DNA of 64,000 nucleotides, taken from the NCBI GenBank assembly GCA_019638455.1, contig JAHBTU010000003.1, positions 806,001-870,000 of the forward strand. Direction: 5' to 3'. Origin of the DNA: Saprospiraceae bacterium. Its GTDB lineage: Bacteria > Bacteroidota > Bacteroidia > Chitinophagales > Saprospiraceae. This document shows positions 37,587 to 46,344 of the stretch, piece by piece (position 1 is the stretch's first letter; each line of letters starts with the position of its first letter). Made by a program: the position numbers and the translations under genes. Under the pieces are notes generated by a model that saw only the letters and a program-made list of their open reading frames with translations, ran no database searches and was not told the DNA's origin.

Positions 37587-38078
37587 ATGAGTAAAAAAAG
37601 ATTTTCCGATGGTCTCGATGACCTGCTGACCGATGTCCATGCCGGGCAAGGCGACCATTTTGCGGCAGCGACCATCGTGGCTCGCCCGCAAGAGCGTAGG
37701 GCGGCACATAAGAATTTTATGTCCGACCTCGATTCGCTGTTGCAAGAGGCATTGGAGGAAAGCCTCGAGCGCTACGAGGCCAACCAACCCGACACGACTA
37801 CACCCAGCGGCAAGACGAAGGCCTCTGCCTCAAGTGCCAGCGTTCGCTCGTCCATGACCGGATTGGATGCGCTCATTCGCCAAACCATTGACGTGCAGGA
37901 AATTGCAACGGATGAGGCAACCGGGAAAAAACGGCTGACCGTGACGCTCGACCGAGCCAAATTGGAAAAACTAAAAGCCATCGCTCGATTGGAAAACTTC
38001 TATATGCGGGATTTGCTCGTCCATCTCATTGACGAGTACATCGAGGAATACACGCAGCAAAAAGGAATAGACTTTTGA
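37587..38078 (+). CDS. Probable ParA partner with triple GLDxLL motif and RHH domain
   Basis: 163 residues. Three similar short motifs occur at increasing distance: FSDGLDDLLTDV (6-17), FMSDLDSLLQEA (44-55) and SMTGLDALIRQT (89-100), joined by charged or serine/threonine-rich linkers. The C-terminal about 40 residues (KKRLTVTLDRAKLEKLKAIARLENFYMRDLLVHLIDEY) fit a ribbon-helix-helix DNA-binding domain. The motif resembles the GLDALL found at ParB N-termini, which contacts ParA. So the protein may be a DNA-binding adaptor for the adjacent ParA. No family name was recognised. Confidence 0.7.
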   Translation: MSKKRFSDGLDDLLTDVHAGQGDHFAAATIVARPQERRAAHKNFMSDLDSLLQEALEESLERYEANQPDTTTPSGKTKASASSASVRSSMTGLDALIRQTIDVQEIATDEATGKKRLTVTLDRAKLEKLKAIARLENFYMRDLLVHLIDEYIEEYTQQKGIDF

Positions 38079-38151
38079 ACCGTGAATGATGGGTTGTGGA
38101 AGGGGATTGCCCCCCGCGCATCCGCTCCAACTGCGTCATTCATCATCGTTT

Positions 38152-39093
38152 ATGCACAACTCCTACCACGATTTTCGCCAATTTTACAATCAAAATATCT
38201 TCCCTGAACTGCTTCATTTGGAGCATCGTCGGCGGCGACTGCTGCGGCTATTGGCCTTGTCGGGCGTGTTTTTGCTTGGAGTGGTGGCGCTGCAAATTTT
38301 TGTCAATGTTTTTGTCTTCACCTTGCTGCTGTTCATCCCGGTGGCGCTGTGGATTTCCTACCTGATTTTCAGGGTTCAAGTTTTTTATCGGGAGTTTAAG
38401 CCGCGCATCGTGGAGTTGATTCTCGATTTTATTGACAACGACGTGAATTTTTCATTCACGGGCTACGATCCAAAAGGTGCCATCGAACCCAAGACTTTTC
38501 TCGAAAGCCGCATTTTCACCACTGCCGAAGTGTATGCAGGCGAAGACCTGATTCAGGGCCAGGTGCGCGAGACGCCCTTTGAACTGTGTGAGCTGCGCGT
38601 GAAGGAATTTTCGCCCACTCGGAGCAAACTCGACCTCGTGTTTCACGGTGTTTTTCTCGTGGGCGATTACAAACGCTGGGATATGCACGGGGGCGTGTTG
38701 GTGCTGCCAGATGCCTATCGCAAATACATGAGCCGCAGCGAGCGTGCATTTCATCTGGTGGGAGGGCGCCGCGTGAAAGAAAATTTGTTGCCCGAATTCG
38801 AGGTGTTCTTTGACACTTACGCAACGCCCGACATTCGGGTGCAAGACGTGATTTCGGAAGAGATGCAGCAGTTGATTCTGAAATTCAGGGCGATGTTTCA
38901 GCAAAAAAATCGGCAAAAGGAGATTTATTTCTCCATCATCGCTGACAGGATTTATATCGCGCTCTCGCAGGACAAGGACTTGTTGGAGCCTTCCCTATTT
39001 GCCAATAATGCCAATTTTGAAACGATTGGCGAGTTTTTCAGCGACATCCGTCTGCTGCTCGAGCTCATGCTGGATGTGGATGTGATGAATTGA
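38152..39093 (+). CDS. DUF3137 membrane protein
   Basis: 313 residues. Two membrane helices (about 28-46 and 50-70) are followed by a soluble domain with RIVELILDFID, DLIQGQVRETPFELCELRVKE and FHGVFLVGDY, typical of DUF3137. The function of the family is unknown. The ATG at 38152 (MHNSYHDF) is chosen; an earlier frame from 38086 has a proline-rich start. It follows the ParA partner gene by 73 bases on the same strand and may share its transcript. Confidence 0.8.
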   Translation: MHNSYHDFRQFYNQNIFPELLHLEHRRRRLLRLLALSGVFLLGVVALQIFVNVFVFTLLLFIPVALWISYLIFRVQVFYREFKPRIVELILDFIDNDVNFSFTGYDPKGAIEPKTFLESRIFTTAEVYAGEDLIQGQVRETPFELCELRVKEFSPTRSKLDLVFHGVFLVGDYKRWDMHGGVLVLPDAYRKYMSRSERAFHLVGGRRVKENLLPEFEVFFDTYATPDIRVQDVISEEMQQLILKFRAMFQQKNRQKEIYFSIIADRIYIALSQDKDLLEPSLFANNANFETIGEFFSDIRLLLELMLDVDVMN

Positions 39094-39114
39094 GCAGGCG
39101 CTCATCTGCCAGTT

Positions 39115-40230
39115 TTACTGATTCACTCGAATTTCTACCCGTCGGTTTTTGCTTCTGTTGCCCTCTGTGTCGTTGTTAGCGGCGGGTTTTTTTTCCCCAA
39201 AAGCGGTCGTGGAGATATTGGAAGCGGGTATGCCTTTTGAAAGAAGGTATCTGCGCACGGCTTGGTTGCGGCGTTGAGAGAGCCTTTTGTTGTACGCCGA
39301 GCTGCCTTCGCTGCTGGCATGGCCGCCGAGCGCGATGGTGACGGCATTGGGGTTTTGTCCCCATTGGGCGGCGATTTCGTCGAGCATGGATTTGGCCTCG
39401 GGTTGCAACGTGGCGGAGTCAAACTTGAAATAGACAAGCGATGTCTCTGACGACACGCCTTTCGGTGCCAGTGCCAATACTTTGCTTACTTCCGTGTTGC
39501 CTTCCCACTTCTCCGTTTCGGCTCTTGAAATGACAACCTGTGCTTTATTGCTCAATTCCAGTACCACAATGTCGTCAATGTATGCAAAATGGTGGTTGTA
39601 GCCGTTGTCTTCTATCTCGGTCAGGCTGTCGGGCAAAAAATTGCCAATGATGAAACTCTTGAATGGCTTCACGGCCACGAAGGTGTCGCGCACCACTGTC
39701 CAAGTGTCCTTGTCGTTGTTGTATTTGGTGACCTCTTTTTGAAATGAAACAGGTTGGAATTTGAGTAATCCGGTGGAGTTGTCTTTGATTTTTTCAGGCA
39801 AAAAAACAATGCCGATGTTGTTGGCGCCCTCGCAGTGGTAGTGTACCCAAAACTCAAAAACATACTGCTTGCCCACCGTCAGCGGGCGCGTCAAGGTGCC
39901 TTGGATGTATTCGCGGAGCGGCTCGCCGAACATGCTTTCCCCATAGACGTTCATGCCCGCCACATTTTTGCCCGTGCGTGCCTTGAAAGGCCAGGAGGCG
40001 CCGTTGGGGTCGTATATGTGGCCGTTGGAGGTGGTGTAGAGCAAAGACTTGCCAGCGTGTGGGGCGCTCCAGTGGGCTGCCGTCTCGATGGGGCTGTTCA
40101 GCGTGACGGACTTGTCGGGGGTGATTTCCTCAAAGCTGGGGTTGAACACGAGGTTTTGTCCCGGAAGGAACGAGGGAAAGAGCGCGAATAAGGTGCCGCT
40201 TAAGATTGTGATGTGTCGAATTGATTTCAT
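39115..40230 (-). CDS. OmpA-family protein with N-terminal carbohydrate-binding-like domain
   Basis: 371 residues. Signal peptide (ending LPGQ), then a beta-sandwich region starting LVFNPSFEE (about 25-230), which resembles the CBM/galactose-binding type often seen before OmpA domains in Bacteroidota, and a C-terminal OmpA domain with GGHASSEGSSAYNKRLSQRRNQAVRRYL. It should sit in the outer membrane or periplasm bound to peptidoglycan. It is related in layout to the gene at 42338. The ATG at 40230 starts the signal peptide; upstream residues belong to the leader. Confidence 0.85.
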   Translation of the reverse strand: MKSIRHITILSGTLFALFPSFLPGQNLVFNPSFEEITPDKSVTLNSPIETAAHWSAPHAGKSLLYTTSNGHIYDPNGASWPFKARTGKNVAGMNVYGESMFGEPLREYIQGTLTRPLTVGKQYVFEFWVHYHCEGANNIGIVFLPEKIKDNSTGLLKFQPVSFQKEVTKYNNDKDTWTVVRDTFVAVKPFKSFIIGNFLPDSLTEIEDNGYNHHFAYIDDIVVLELSNKAQVVISRAETEKWEGNTEVSKVLALAPKGVSSETSLVYFKFDSATLQPEAKSMLDEIAAQWGQNPNAVTIALGGHASSEGSSAYNKRLSQRRNQAVRRYLLSKGIPASNISTTAFGEKKPAANNDTEGNRSKNRRVEIRVNQ

Positions 40231-40317
40231 TGGAATTCGTTTTGTTGAAAAATGATTTTCAATGTAAAGTACCCGACAAAGTTGGAACATTCCGGTCGAA
40301 AAATAAAGAACTACCCT

Positions 40318-40357
40318 AAAAAAAGGAACACGTCCATCCGTCGGGTGGGCGTGTTCC
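40318..40357 (-). terminator. Rho-independent terminator of the prohibitin gene
   Basis: GGAACACG and CGTGTTCC pair (40325-40357) with further pairing inside (CCA/TGG), and on the minus strand a run of seven T residues follows. It lies 36 bases after the stop codon at 40393. Confidence 0.9.
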
Positions 40358-40392
40358 GATTGTTTGTGTGTTTAAGTTCGAGCAAGTCAGTT

Positions 40393-41259
40393 TTATTCGT
40401 TGGAGCCAAGTACTGGCCCGGTCGCTCTTGATGGGATGGGGCGAGGCTGCATGGTGGTGGAGGTCGGTTGGTCAATGTCCATCATGGTGGGCACGGAGCC
40501 GTTGGTGATGATGACCTTGGCGTTGGGAGATTTGCTCAATTCGAGCCAAGCGTCGAGGGCTTTGAACTGCAACACCTCTTGGCTTAGGCCTTCGGCAATG
40601 ATTTTGTTGGCATCACTCAGGCCTTGCGCTTGTATGCGCTTGCGCTCGGCCTCCTGTTTTTCTTGCAAGAGCACAAATTCCATCCGTTGTGCTTGTTGTT
40701 CGGCTTCAAGTTTTTCCTCTATTGCCTTGGTCAGGTTGCGTGGCAACACGATGCTTTTCAACAACACCGCTTCCACGATGATGCCTTTTTTCTCCAAAGT
40801 CTGCATCATCAATTCGCGGATACTTACCTCGATTTCTGCCCGGCTGCCTGAGTGCATGTCCTTTGCGAAGTAGCGAGCGGTGACGTCAGCCACCGCAGAG
40901 CGGAACACGGGCAGGATGATGGTTTGCTCGTAGTCCAGCCCAACGTTGCGGAGCAGGTTGGGGGCTTGCCTTTGCACCACATTGTAGAGTATGGAGACCT
41001 CGCTCTGAATGGTGAGGCCCTCGCGTGAAGGGATATTGACGGAGACTTCGATGTTCTCGGTTTGTCCGCTTATTTTCACGATTCTACTGGTGAATGGATT
41101 GAACGTGCGCAAGCCACTGGTATAGACGTTGTCGTCGTATTTGCCCAACTTCCTTTTTACCCCGAACTCTCCCTGACGAACGACGGTGCAGCTTTGAGCG
41201 ACAAGGCTCAGCAACACAACCGCCGCACCAAACAATTTGAAAAACACGGTATTTCTCAT
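40393..41259 (-). CDS. Prohibitin-family (SPFH) lipoprotein
   Basis: 288 residues. A signal peptide ends in VAQSC (lipidated Cys24), followed by an SPFH/Band 7 domain (about 28-205) with GLRTFNPFTSRIV, EVSVNIPSREGLTIQSEVSILYNV and FRSAVADVTARYFAKD, a long coiled coil with EEKLEAEQQAQRMEFVLLQEKQEAERKRI, and a low-complexity tail. SPFH proteins form membrane rings that scaffold proteases and other complexes. Lipidation is a variation on the usual helix anchor. The gene has its own terminator at 40318. Confidence 0.88.
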   Translation of the reverse strand: MRNTVFFKLFGAAVVLLSLVAQSCTVVRQGEFGVKRKLGKYDDNVYTSGLRTFNPFTSRIVKISGQTENIEVSVNIPSREGLTIQSEVSILYNVVQRQAPNLLRNVGLDYEQTIILPVFRSAVADVTARYFAKDMHSGSRAEIEVSIRELMMQTLEKKGIIVEAVLLKSIVLPRNLTKAIEEKLEAEQQAQRMEFVLLQEKQEAERKRIQAQGLSDANKIIAEGLSQEVLQFKALDAWLELSKSPNAKVIITNGSVPTMMDIDQPTSTTMQPRPIPSRATGPVLGSNE

Positions 41260-41470
41260 AACGAAGAAGTTTAAGTGTGAAAATTTGAGTTTAATGCGTG
41301 TAGGACACTTTTAGGCCTAACAAGGATGAAAAATGAGTGTTTGGCAAAAAGTCTTTTTTTAAGAAAAAATTGACAGTTTTTGATTTGTCGGATATTCTTC
41401 CGCAAAGCCGTAACATCTTGCAGGGGGCGTTCGTCTCCGCTCCATTTGCATCACTTTTCAACCATTCGCT

Positions 41471-42244
41471 ATGAAACAAATTATGCTTTGCCTCGCCGTG
41501 GCCATGCTTGCCAATGGCACGGTTCAATCTCAACCCGAAGCTATCGCCCAGTTTATCGAGCAGCATAAAAAAGACCCGGCCTTCACCTTTGCTTATCTGA
41601 GCAAAGACCTCTTCGAGGTGGCGACGCAGACCCGCGTGGCCGACAAGGACTGGAACAAGCTGCACAACGTGGTGAAGAACATCGGGAGCCTGAGCATTTT
41701 GGCCGCCGATAGTGTCACTGACGGCATTAAACTTTACAAGGAAGCACTTCAAAAAGTGCCTGCCGATGAGTTTGATGAATTGTTGACTGTTCGGGATGGT
41801 AAGGAAAACGTCCGTATTTGGGCCAAAAGCGAGGAAAGTGTCGTGACGGACATGGTGTTGTTGGTGGGTTCGCCCGACGAATTCGTGTTGGTTTGTTTCG
41901 CGGGCGAGCTCGAATTGGGCAATCTCTCCGAATTGGCCGAATTGTTTGAGGCGGGAGCGGCCGAGCAGTTGGCCCGCACCACCGAGACGGTGGCTATTGA
42001 TTTCGGTGTCAGCCCCAACCCAAGCAGCGGAGCGTTCACCATTGCCTACAACGACGAGCAAGACGTCCCGTCGCTGCTTTGCGTGATTGACCAGCATGGC
42101 CGTCAGGTTGCACAGTTGCGTCTTTCAGGCATACCGATTCAGCAAGTGATTTTGCCCGAGCTGCCGAGTGGTCTCTATTGGGTGCAGCTAAAAACCCAAG
42201 GCGGCAAAGTCGGTGTGAAACAGGTGCGCATCGTGAAAAAGTGA
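41471..42244 (+). CDS. DUF4252 protein with T9SS sorting domain
   Basis: 257 residues. Signal peptide (1-20), a DUF4252 domain (about 22-160) with FTFAYLSKDLFEV, ILAADSVTDGIKLYKEALQ and EFVLVCFAGELELGNLSEL, and a C-terminal type A sorting domain beginning FGVSPNPSSGAFTI and ending VGVKQVRIVKK. DUF4252 proteins are usually lipoproteins of unknown role; here the sorting domain predicts export by the T9SS instead. The start at 41471 has one clear signal peptide. A bidirectional terminator follows at 42265. Confidence 0.82.
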   Translation: MKQIMLCLAVAMLANGTVQSQPEAIAQFIEQHKKDPAFTFAYLSKDLFEVATQTRVADKDWNKLHNVVKNIGSLSILAADSVTDGIKLYKEALQKVPADEFDELLTVRDGKENVRIWAKSEESVVTDMVLLVGSPDEFVLVCFAGELELGNLSELAELFEAGAAEQLARTTETVAIDFGVSPNPSSGAFTIAYNDEQDVPSLLCVIDQHGRQVAQLRLSGIPIQQVILPELPSGLYWVQLKTQGGKVGVKQVRIVKK

Positions 42245-42256
42245 TGCCGACGAGGC

Positions 42257-42314
42257 AAAAAAAACGAGCGTGGAGGACGCCACTTGAAGGTTCCTCCGCG
42301 CTCGTGCTTTTTTG
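42257..42314. terminator. Bidirectional terminator
   Basis: CGAGCGTGGAGGA and TCCTCCGCGCTCG (42265-42304) form a long stem. A run of eight A residues before it and a T-run after it give T-tracts on both strands, so it can end both the DUF4252 gene (plus) and the OmpA gene at 42338 (minus). Confidence 0.88.
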
Positions 42315-42337
42315 TTCTAGCGGATGCTCTTCCGCCT

Positions 42338-43501
42338 CTATCCGTTCATGTTCACAATCTTCACTTCCACGCGCTGGTTCTTTTTCCTGCCTTCTGGCGA
42401 CGTGTTTGGCTCCACGGGCATTTTCCACCCATACCCTTTGTATTGGACGCGGCTGGCATCAATGCCTTTTTCGACGAGCCATTCGGCCACTGATTTGGCT
42501 CGATTGGTCGAGAGGTTGAAGGCTGCCGTGGAGTCAGGGTACATGAGATTGTTGGTGTGTCCGCGCACCTCTACCACGATGTCTGGGTTTTCCCGCAAGA
42601 ACTTGTAGAATTTTTCCAATTCAGGTTCGCTTTCGGGCTTTATTTCGAATTTTCCGGCATCGAAATAAACATGGTCGAGGCGATAAATTTTGCCCTTTCT
42701 GCGCTCAATGTCTGTTGCGATGGGCTTGACTGGTTCGGGTTGGCGTTTGGTTGAGCTATCCTCCCGCACGGTTGTGCCGCCCTTGCTCGTTGTGTTGTTT
42801 TCCTTCGGTTTATTGGTCGTGATAGAAGACGCAGGGGGCTTTTCGTCGGGCATTTTATCGGGGCCGCACACGACTGGCTTGATGGCGCTGGCGTTGTCGA
42901 GCAGGATGTTGCCATTGTACGGGAACAAAACGGGGGTCTTGTAATAGGCCTCAAAAAAGATGAACGAATAGTTGCCGTTCTTTGGGCTTAGGCGGAAGGT
43001 GTGCCCAAGCCAGCGGGTGTTGGTTACGACGGAGGTCTCGTAGAGCAATTCTGCCTTGCTGCAAAAACCGGTGCCGCCCCATACGCGCAGTTTGGCAGGC
43101 GTGGCATAGTTGGCGCTTTGGCCAGTGAGTTTGCTGGTGCTCAGGTAGAGCTCCGAACGGCAGATGTCCATCGTGAACTCGTAGCACTGTCCTTTTTCCA
43201 AGGGGCGGCTGAGGCGTTGTGCCACGCCTTCCCATGTTTCGTTGTCGCGCACCACAAGGCCGAGATAGGAGTTGCCATGGCTGGGCGGCTTGGTCACGTC
43301 GAATTGGCCGGGCTGCACGTCCGGTGGGGTTTCTCCGGGGCTGCCACAGTCGTACCAACCAGAGGGGGTTACGCCGGAGCGCGGCAAATCCTCGAATGAC
43401 GGGTTGGCGAAGTTGATGGGCGCGTCTTTGGTTTGCGCGGCCATAAAGAACGGTAGCGCCAAAGCGCTGGCAAGCCACCCAAGTTTTCTTTCAAAAGACA
43501 T
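42338..43501 (-). CDS. OmpA-family protein with N-terminal beta-sandwich
   Basis: 387 residues. Signal peptide (1-22, ending MAAQ), a beta-sandwich domain that starts INFANPSFEDLP and matches the layout of the gene at 39115 (NPSFEEIT), a proline/threonine/lysine-rich linker (about 210-260), and an OmpA domain with EVRGHTNNLMYPDSTAAFNLSTNRAKSVAEWL. The two related genes flank the prohibitin and DUF4252 genes. Likely an envelope protein tethered to peptidoglycan. The ATG at 43501 begins the signal peptide. Confidence 0.87.
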   Translation of the reverse strand: MSFERKLGWLASALALPFFMAAQTKDAPINFANPSFEDLPRSGVTPSGWYDCGSPGETPPDVQPGQFDVTKPPSHGNSYLGLVVRDNETWEGVAQRLSRPLEKGQCYEFTMDICRSELYLSTSKLTGQSANYATPAKLRVWGGTGFCSKAELLYETSVVTNTRWLGHTFRLSPKNGNYSFIFFEAYYKTPVLFPYNGNILLDNASAIKPVVCGPDKMPDEKPPASSITTNKPKENNTTSKGGTTVREDSSTKRQPEPVKPIATDIERRKGKIYRLDHVYFDAGKFEIKPESEPELEKFYKFLRENPDIVVEVRGHTNNLMYPDSTAAFNLSTNRAKSVAEWLVEKGIDASRVQYKGYGWKMPVEPNTSPEGRKKNQRVEVKIVNMNG

Positions 43502-43793
43502 AGCGGTCTTAATGTTTTGATTAGCAATTGATGGCAGCAGGCGACAAAGAATGTGCCGTTCGCGGGCTTGTCTGACGGTGTTTTCCCGATGCTGCCACTT
43601 GTTCCTTGCTGCAAAATTTAGACACTAACGCCAGAATGATGCTTTTGATGTTTCTTTTTCGATGAAAAGATAGGTTTTAACACTTGAGTGGCAGGGGTGA
43701 GTGTCGAATCGGAGTGAGCAAATGAACTCGCAAACACTGCTTGGCATAAGTTTTTGCGGTTGTAAAAACTTAGGCAGGAGAGCAGACATCGAA

Positions 43794-43878
43794 TTTTGAC
43801 AGGATTTACAAGATTTACAGGAGGGATGAAGTGGCTTCGCCGCCAAAAATCCTGTAAATCTTGTAAGTCCTGTCAAAA
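43794..43878. repeat. Long inverted repeat TTTTGACAGGATTTACAAGA
   Basis: TTTTGACAGGATTTACAAGATTTACAGGA is answered by its near complement TCCTGTAAATCTTGTAAGTCCTGTCAAAA, about 29 bases each, around a 27-base loop. The core resembles the interior of the palindromic elements at 17582 and 33176, but the GGCCGTCTC ends are absent. It lies downstream of clpX in the 43502-43922 gap; the remainder of the gap shows nothing recognised. Confidence 0.85.
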
Positions 43879-43922
43879 ACCTATAAGCCTGTCAACCGAG
43901 TCCATCATTAGCGAGCGGGCGC

Positions 43923-45209
43923 TCACGCAGCCTTCAAACGCCCGATTCGCGCTCCTTCCAGTTTTTCCTCGGCATATTCGCGGTCAATGTTCAGCTGTTT
44001 TTTATCGCCTTTGGTCGAGGTGGGTATTTCGAACATGGCATCGGTAAGGATGGCCTCGCAGAGTGAGCGCAAGCCCCGTGCGCCGAGTTTGTATTCGAGG
44101 GCTTTTTCGGCAATAAAATCAATCGCTTCGGGCAGTATGTTGAGCTGCACCCCTTCGAGGGCAAACAACTTTTCGTATTGGCGGATGAGCGCGTTGCGCG
44201 GTTCGGTGAGGATGCGGCGCAGCGCCACCAAGTCGAGCGGGTCGAGGTGGACAATGATGGGCATACGACCCACGAGTTCGGGTATGAGGCCGTAGCTTTT
44301 CACGTCTTGATGGCTGACGTATTGAAGCAGGTTTTCTTTGTCAATGCGCTCGGTTTCCTTTTTGTTGAAGCCGATAATCTGCGTGTTGACGCGCCGGGCG
44401 ATGATTTTTTCAATGCCGTCGAAAGCGCCTCCCGCGATGAAGAGGATGTTCTGGGTGTTTATTTTTACCAATTTTTGCTCCGGGTGCTTGCGGCCTCCCT
44501 GCGGCGGCACGAGTACTTCCGCACCTTCCAACATTTTCAACATTCCCTGCTGCACGCCCTCGCCCGACACGTCGCGGGTGATGGAGGGGTTGTCCTGTTT
44601 GCGGGCGATTTTGTCAATTTCGTCAATGTAAACGATGCCGCGTTCGGCGGCCTCCACGTCGAAATCGCATACTTGCAACAGGCGCGAGAGAATACTCTCT
44701 ACGTCTTCGCCCACATAGCCTGCTTCGGTGAAAATGGTGGCATCCACTATGGCAAAGGGCACGTTGAGCAGTTTGGCAATCGTCTTGGCCAAGAGTGTTT
44801 TCCCTGTGCCAGTCTGGCCGACGAACAGCACGTTGGACTTTTCTATTTCCACATCGTCCGGTGTGGTGTTGCCGTACTGCTGGAGGCGTTTGTAATGGTT
44901 GTAAACGGCCACTGCCAGCACTTTTTTAGCATCATCTTGACCAATGACGTACTGGTCGAGAAAGGTCTTGATGTCGCGGGGAGGGATAAGATGGATGGGG
45001 CCGCTGTATCGGCTGCTTTTGCCTTCGGAAGGCTCTGCCTCTTGTTGCACACCGGCTTTTCGGAGTTCTTGGTCAATGATTTCCTGCGCTTTTTCCACAC
45101 AGGTTTCGCATATCTGCCCGTCCATGCCGGATACGAGTATCATCACTTCCTCTTCGCTGCGTCCGCAGAAAGAGCAGCGGTGTTGCGTTGGTCTGCCACG
45201 ATTTATCAT
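43923..45209 (-). CDS. clpX: ATP-dependent Clp protease ATP-binding subunit ClpX
   Basis: 428-residue AAA+ unfoldase that feeds substrates to ClpP. N-terminal zinc-binding domain with CSFCGRSEEEV and CETC, Walker A GQTGTGKT, Walker B IVYIDEIDKI, sensor and pore segments (YVGEDVESIL, GMLKMLEG), and the ClpP-contacting IGF loop region (IIGFNKKE). Full length. It lies downstream of clpP and tig on the same strand in the conserved tig-clpP-clpX order, but 250 bases and a terminator separate it from clpP, so it may have its own promoter. Confidence 0.97.
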   Translation of the reverse strand: MINRGRPTQHRCSFCGRSEEEVMILVSGMDGQICETCVEKAQEIIDQELRKAGVQQEAEPSEGKSSRYSGPIHLIPPRDIKTFLDQYVIGQDDAKKVLAVAVYNHYKRLQQYGNTTPDDVEIEKSNVLFVGQTGTGKTLLAKTIAKLLNVPFAIVDATIFTEAGYVGEDVESILSRLLQVCDFDVEAAERGIVYIDEIDKIARKQDNPSITRDVSGEGVQQGMLKMLEGAEVLVPPQGGRKHPEQKLVKINTQNILFIAGGAFDGIEKIIARRVNTQIIGFNKKETERIDKENLLQYVSHQDVKSYGLIPELVGRMPIIVHLDPLDLVALRRILTEPRNALIRQYEKLFALEGVQLNILPEAIDFIAEKALEYKLGARGLRSLCEAILTDAMFEIPTSTKGDKKQLNIDREYAEEKLEGARIGRLKAA

Positions 45210-45370
45210 AATGTATCGAACGTACTTTCGAGTTTGTGTGAGTTAGGTTTTGAAGCGGTGCGATTGGGTCTGCAAACTTACGCGAAAATCGTCACTTGCA
45301 GGGAATGGATGTTTTTCGCTTGATGCCGTGGATGCTGTTCAAAAAGATGATTCATCCCGCTGGGAGTAAC

Positions 45371-45432
45371 AAAAAGCACAGAAACAGCAAGAGCCATCGC
45401 CGAGGATTCGAGATGACTCTTGCTGTTTCTGT
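45371..45432 (-). terminator. Rho-independent terminator after clpP
   Basis: ACAGAAACAGCAAGAG and its exact complement CTCTTGCTGTTTCTGT (45378-45432) form a perfect 16-base stem; on the minus strand GCTTTTTG follows. It implies that clpX is transcribed separately. Confidence 0.92.
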
Positions 45433-45459
45433 ATCTGATTTGCTCGTGCCCCTTATGGC

Positions 45460-46173
45460 TCAGTCTTGCTTTCTGCGCGGGTTGTTGCGGTCGAGCACCT
45501 CATCCACCAACCCATAGGTTTTGGCTTCCTCGGCGTTCATCCAATTGTCGCGGTCGCAGTCCTCTTCGATTTTCTCATAAGGCTGACCCGTGTGGTGAGC
45601 GAGGATATCGTAGAGCGATTTCTGCATTTTCTTTATCAACTTGTAAGTAATCTCGATGTCTGACACTTGGCCTTGTGCCCCGCCCATCGGCTGATGAATC
45701 ATGACGTGGCTGTGAAACAAGCAGCTGCGCTTTCCTTTGGTGCCGGAAGCGAGCAACACGGCGCTCATGGATGCCGCCAACCCGGTGCATATAGTGGCTA
45801 CATCGGGCGCGACATATTGCATGGTGTCGTAGATGCCAAGCCCGTCAATGACCGAGCCGCCGGGGCTGTTGATAAACATTTGGATGTCGCGCTTGGGGTC
45901 GCTTGATTCGAGGAACAGGAGCTGGGCCTGTATCACGTTGGAGACATACTCTGTGACGGGCACACCCATGAAGATGATGCGGTCCATCATCAAACGGCTA
46001 AAGACGTCCATGGCGACCACGTTCATCTGGCGTTCCTCGATGACTGCTGGCGTGAATGCGCGGATGTTGGGCGCTGCAACGGCTCCGGTGGCCGTCATGT
46101 ACTTGTCCAAGTGCATGCTGCTCATGCCGAGATGCTTGGTGGCGTACTTCTGAAATTCGTTTTTGTCAAACAT
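45460..46173 (-). CDS. clpP: ATP-dependent Clp protease proteolytic subunit
   Basis: 237 residues with the serine-protease triad: Ser135 in GLAASMSAVLL, His160 in HSHVMIHQP, and Asp in CDRDNWMNAEEAKTYGLVDEV. INSPGGSV is the substrate-binding strand. It is about 25-30 residues longer at the N-terminus than E. coli ClpP; the extra segment probably includes a propeptide. It follows tig, 171 bases apart, and is followed by a strong terminator. Confidence 0.96.
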   Translation of the reverse strand: MFDKNEFQKYATKHLGMSSMHLDKYMTATGAVAAPNIRAFTPAVIEERQMNVVAMDVFSRLMMDRIIFMGVPVTEYVSNVIQAQLLFLESSDPKRDIQMFINSPGGSVIDGLGIYDTMQYVAPDVATICTGLAASMSAVLLASGTKGKRSCLFHSHVMIHQPMGGAQGQVSDIEITYKLIKKMQKSLYDILAHHTGQPYEKIEEDCDRDNWMNAEEAKTYGLVDEVLDRNNPRRKQD

Positions 46174-46344
46174 GATTTAACTATTTTTGAGGCAAATGAA
46201 ACAACTTTTCAAACGGCGGGTTGCGCTCGAAAAAAATGGAACTGTAAATCTCTATGAAAGGGCTTCCATGAGTGACAAACGACGGTTCTCTGACGATGAA
46301 CGAAAAAACGCACGAATCTGAGGGGAAAAATCGGCCTTGTCGCA

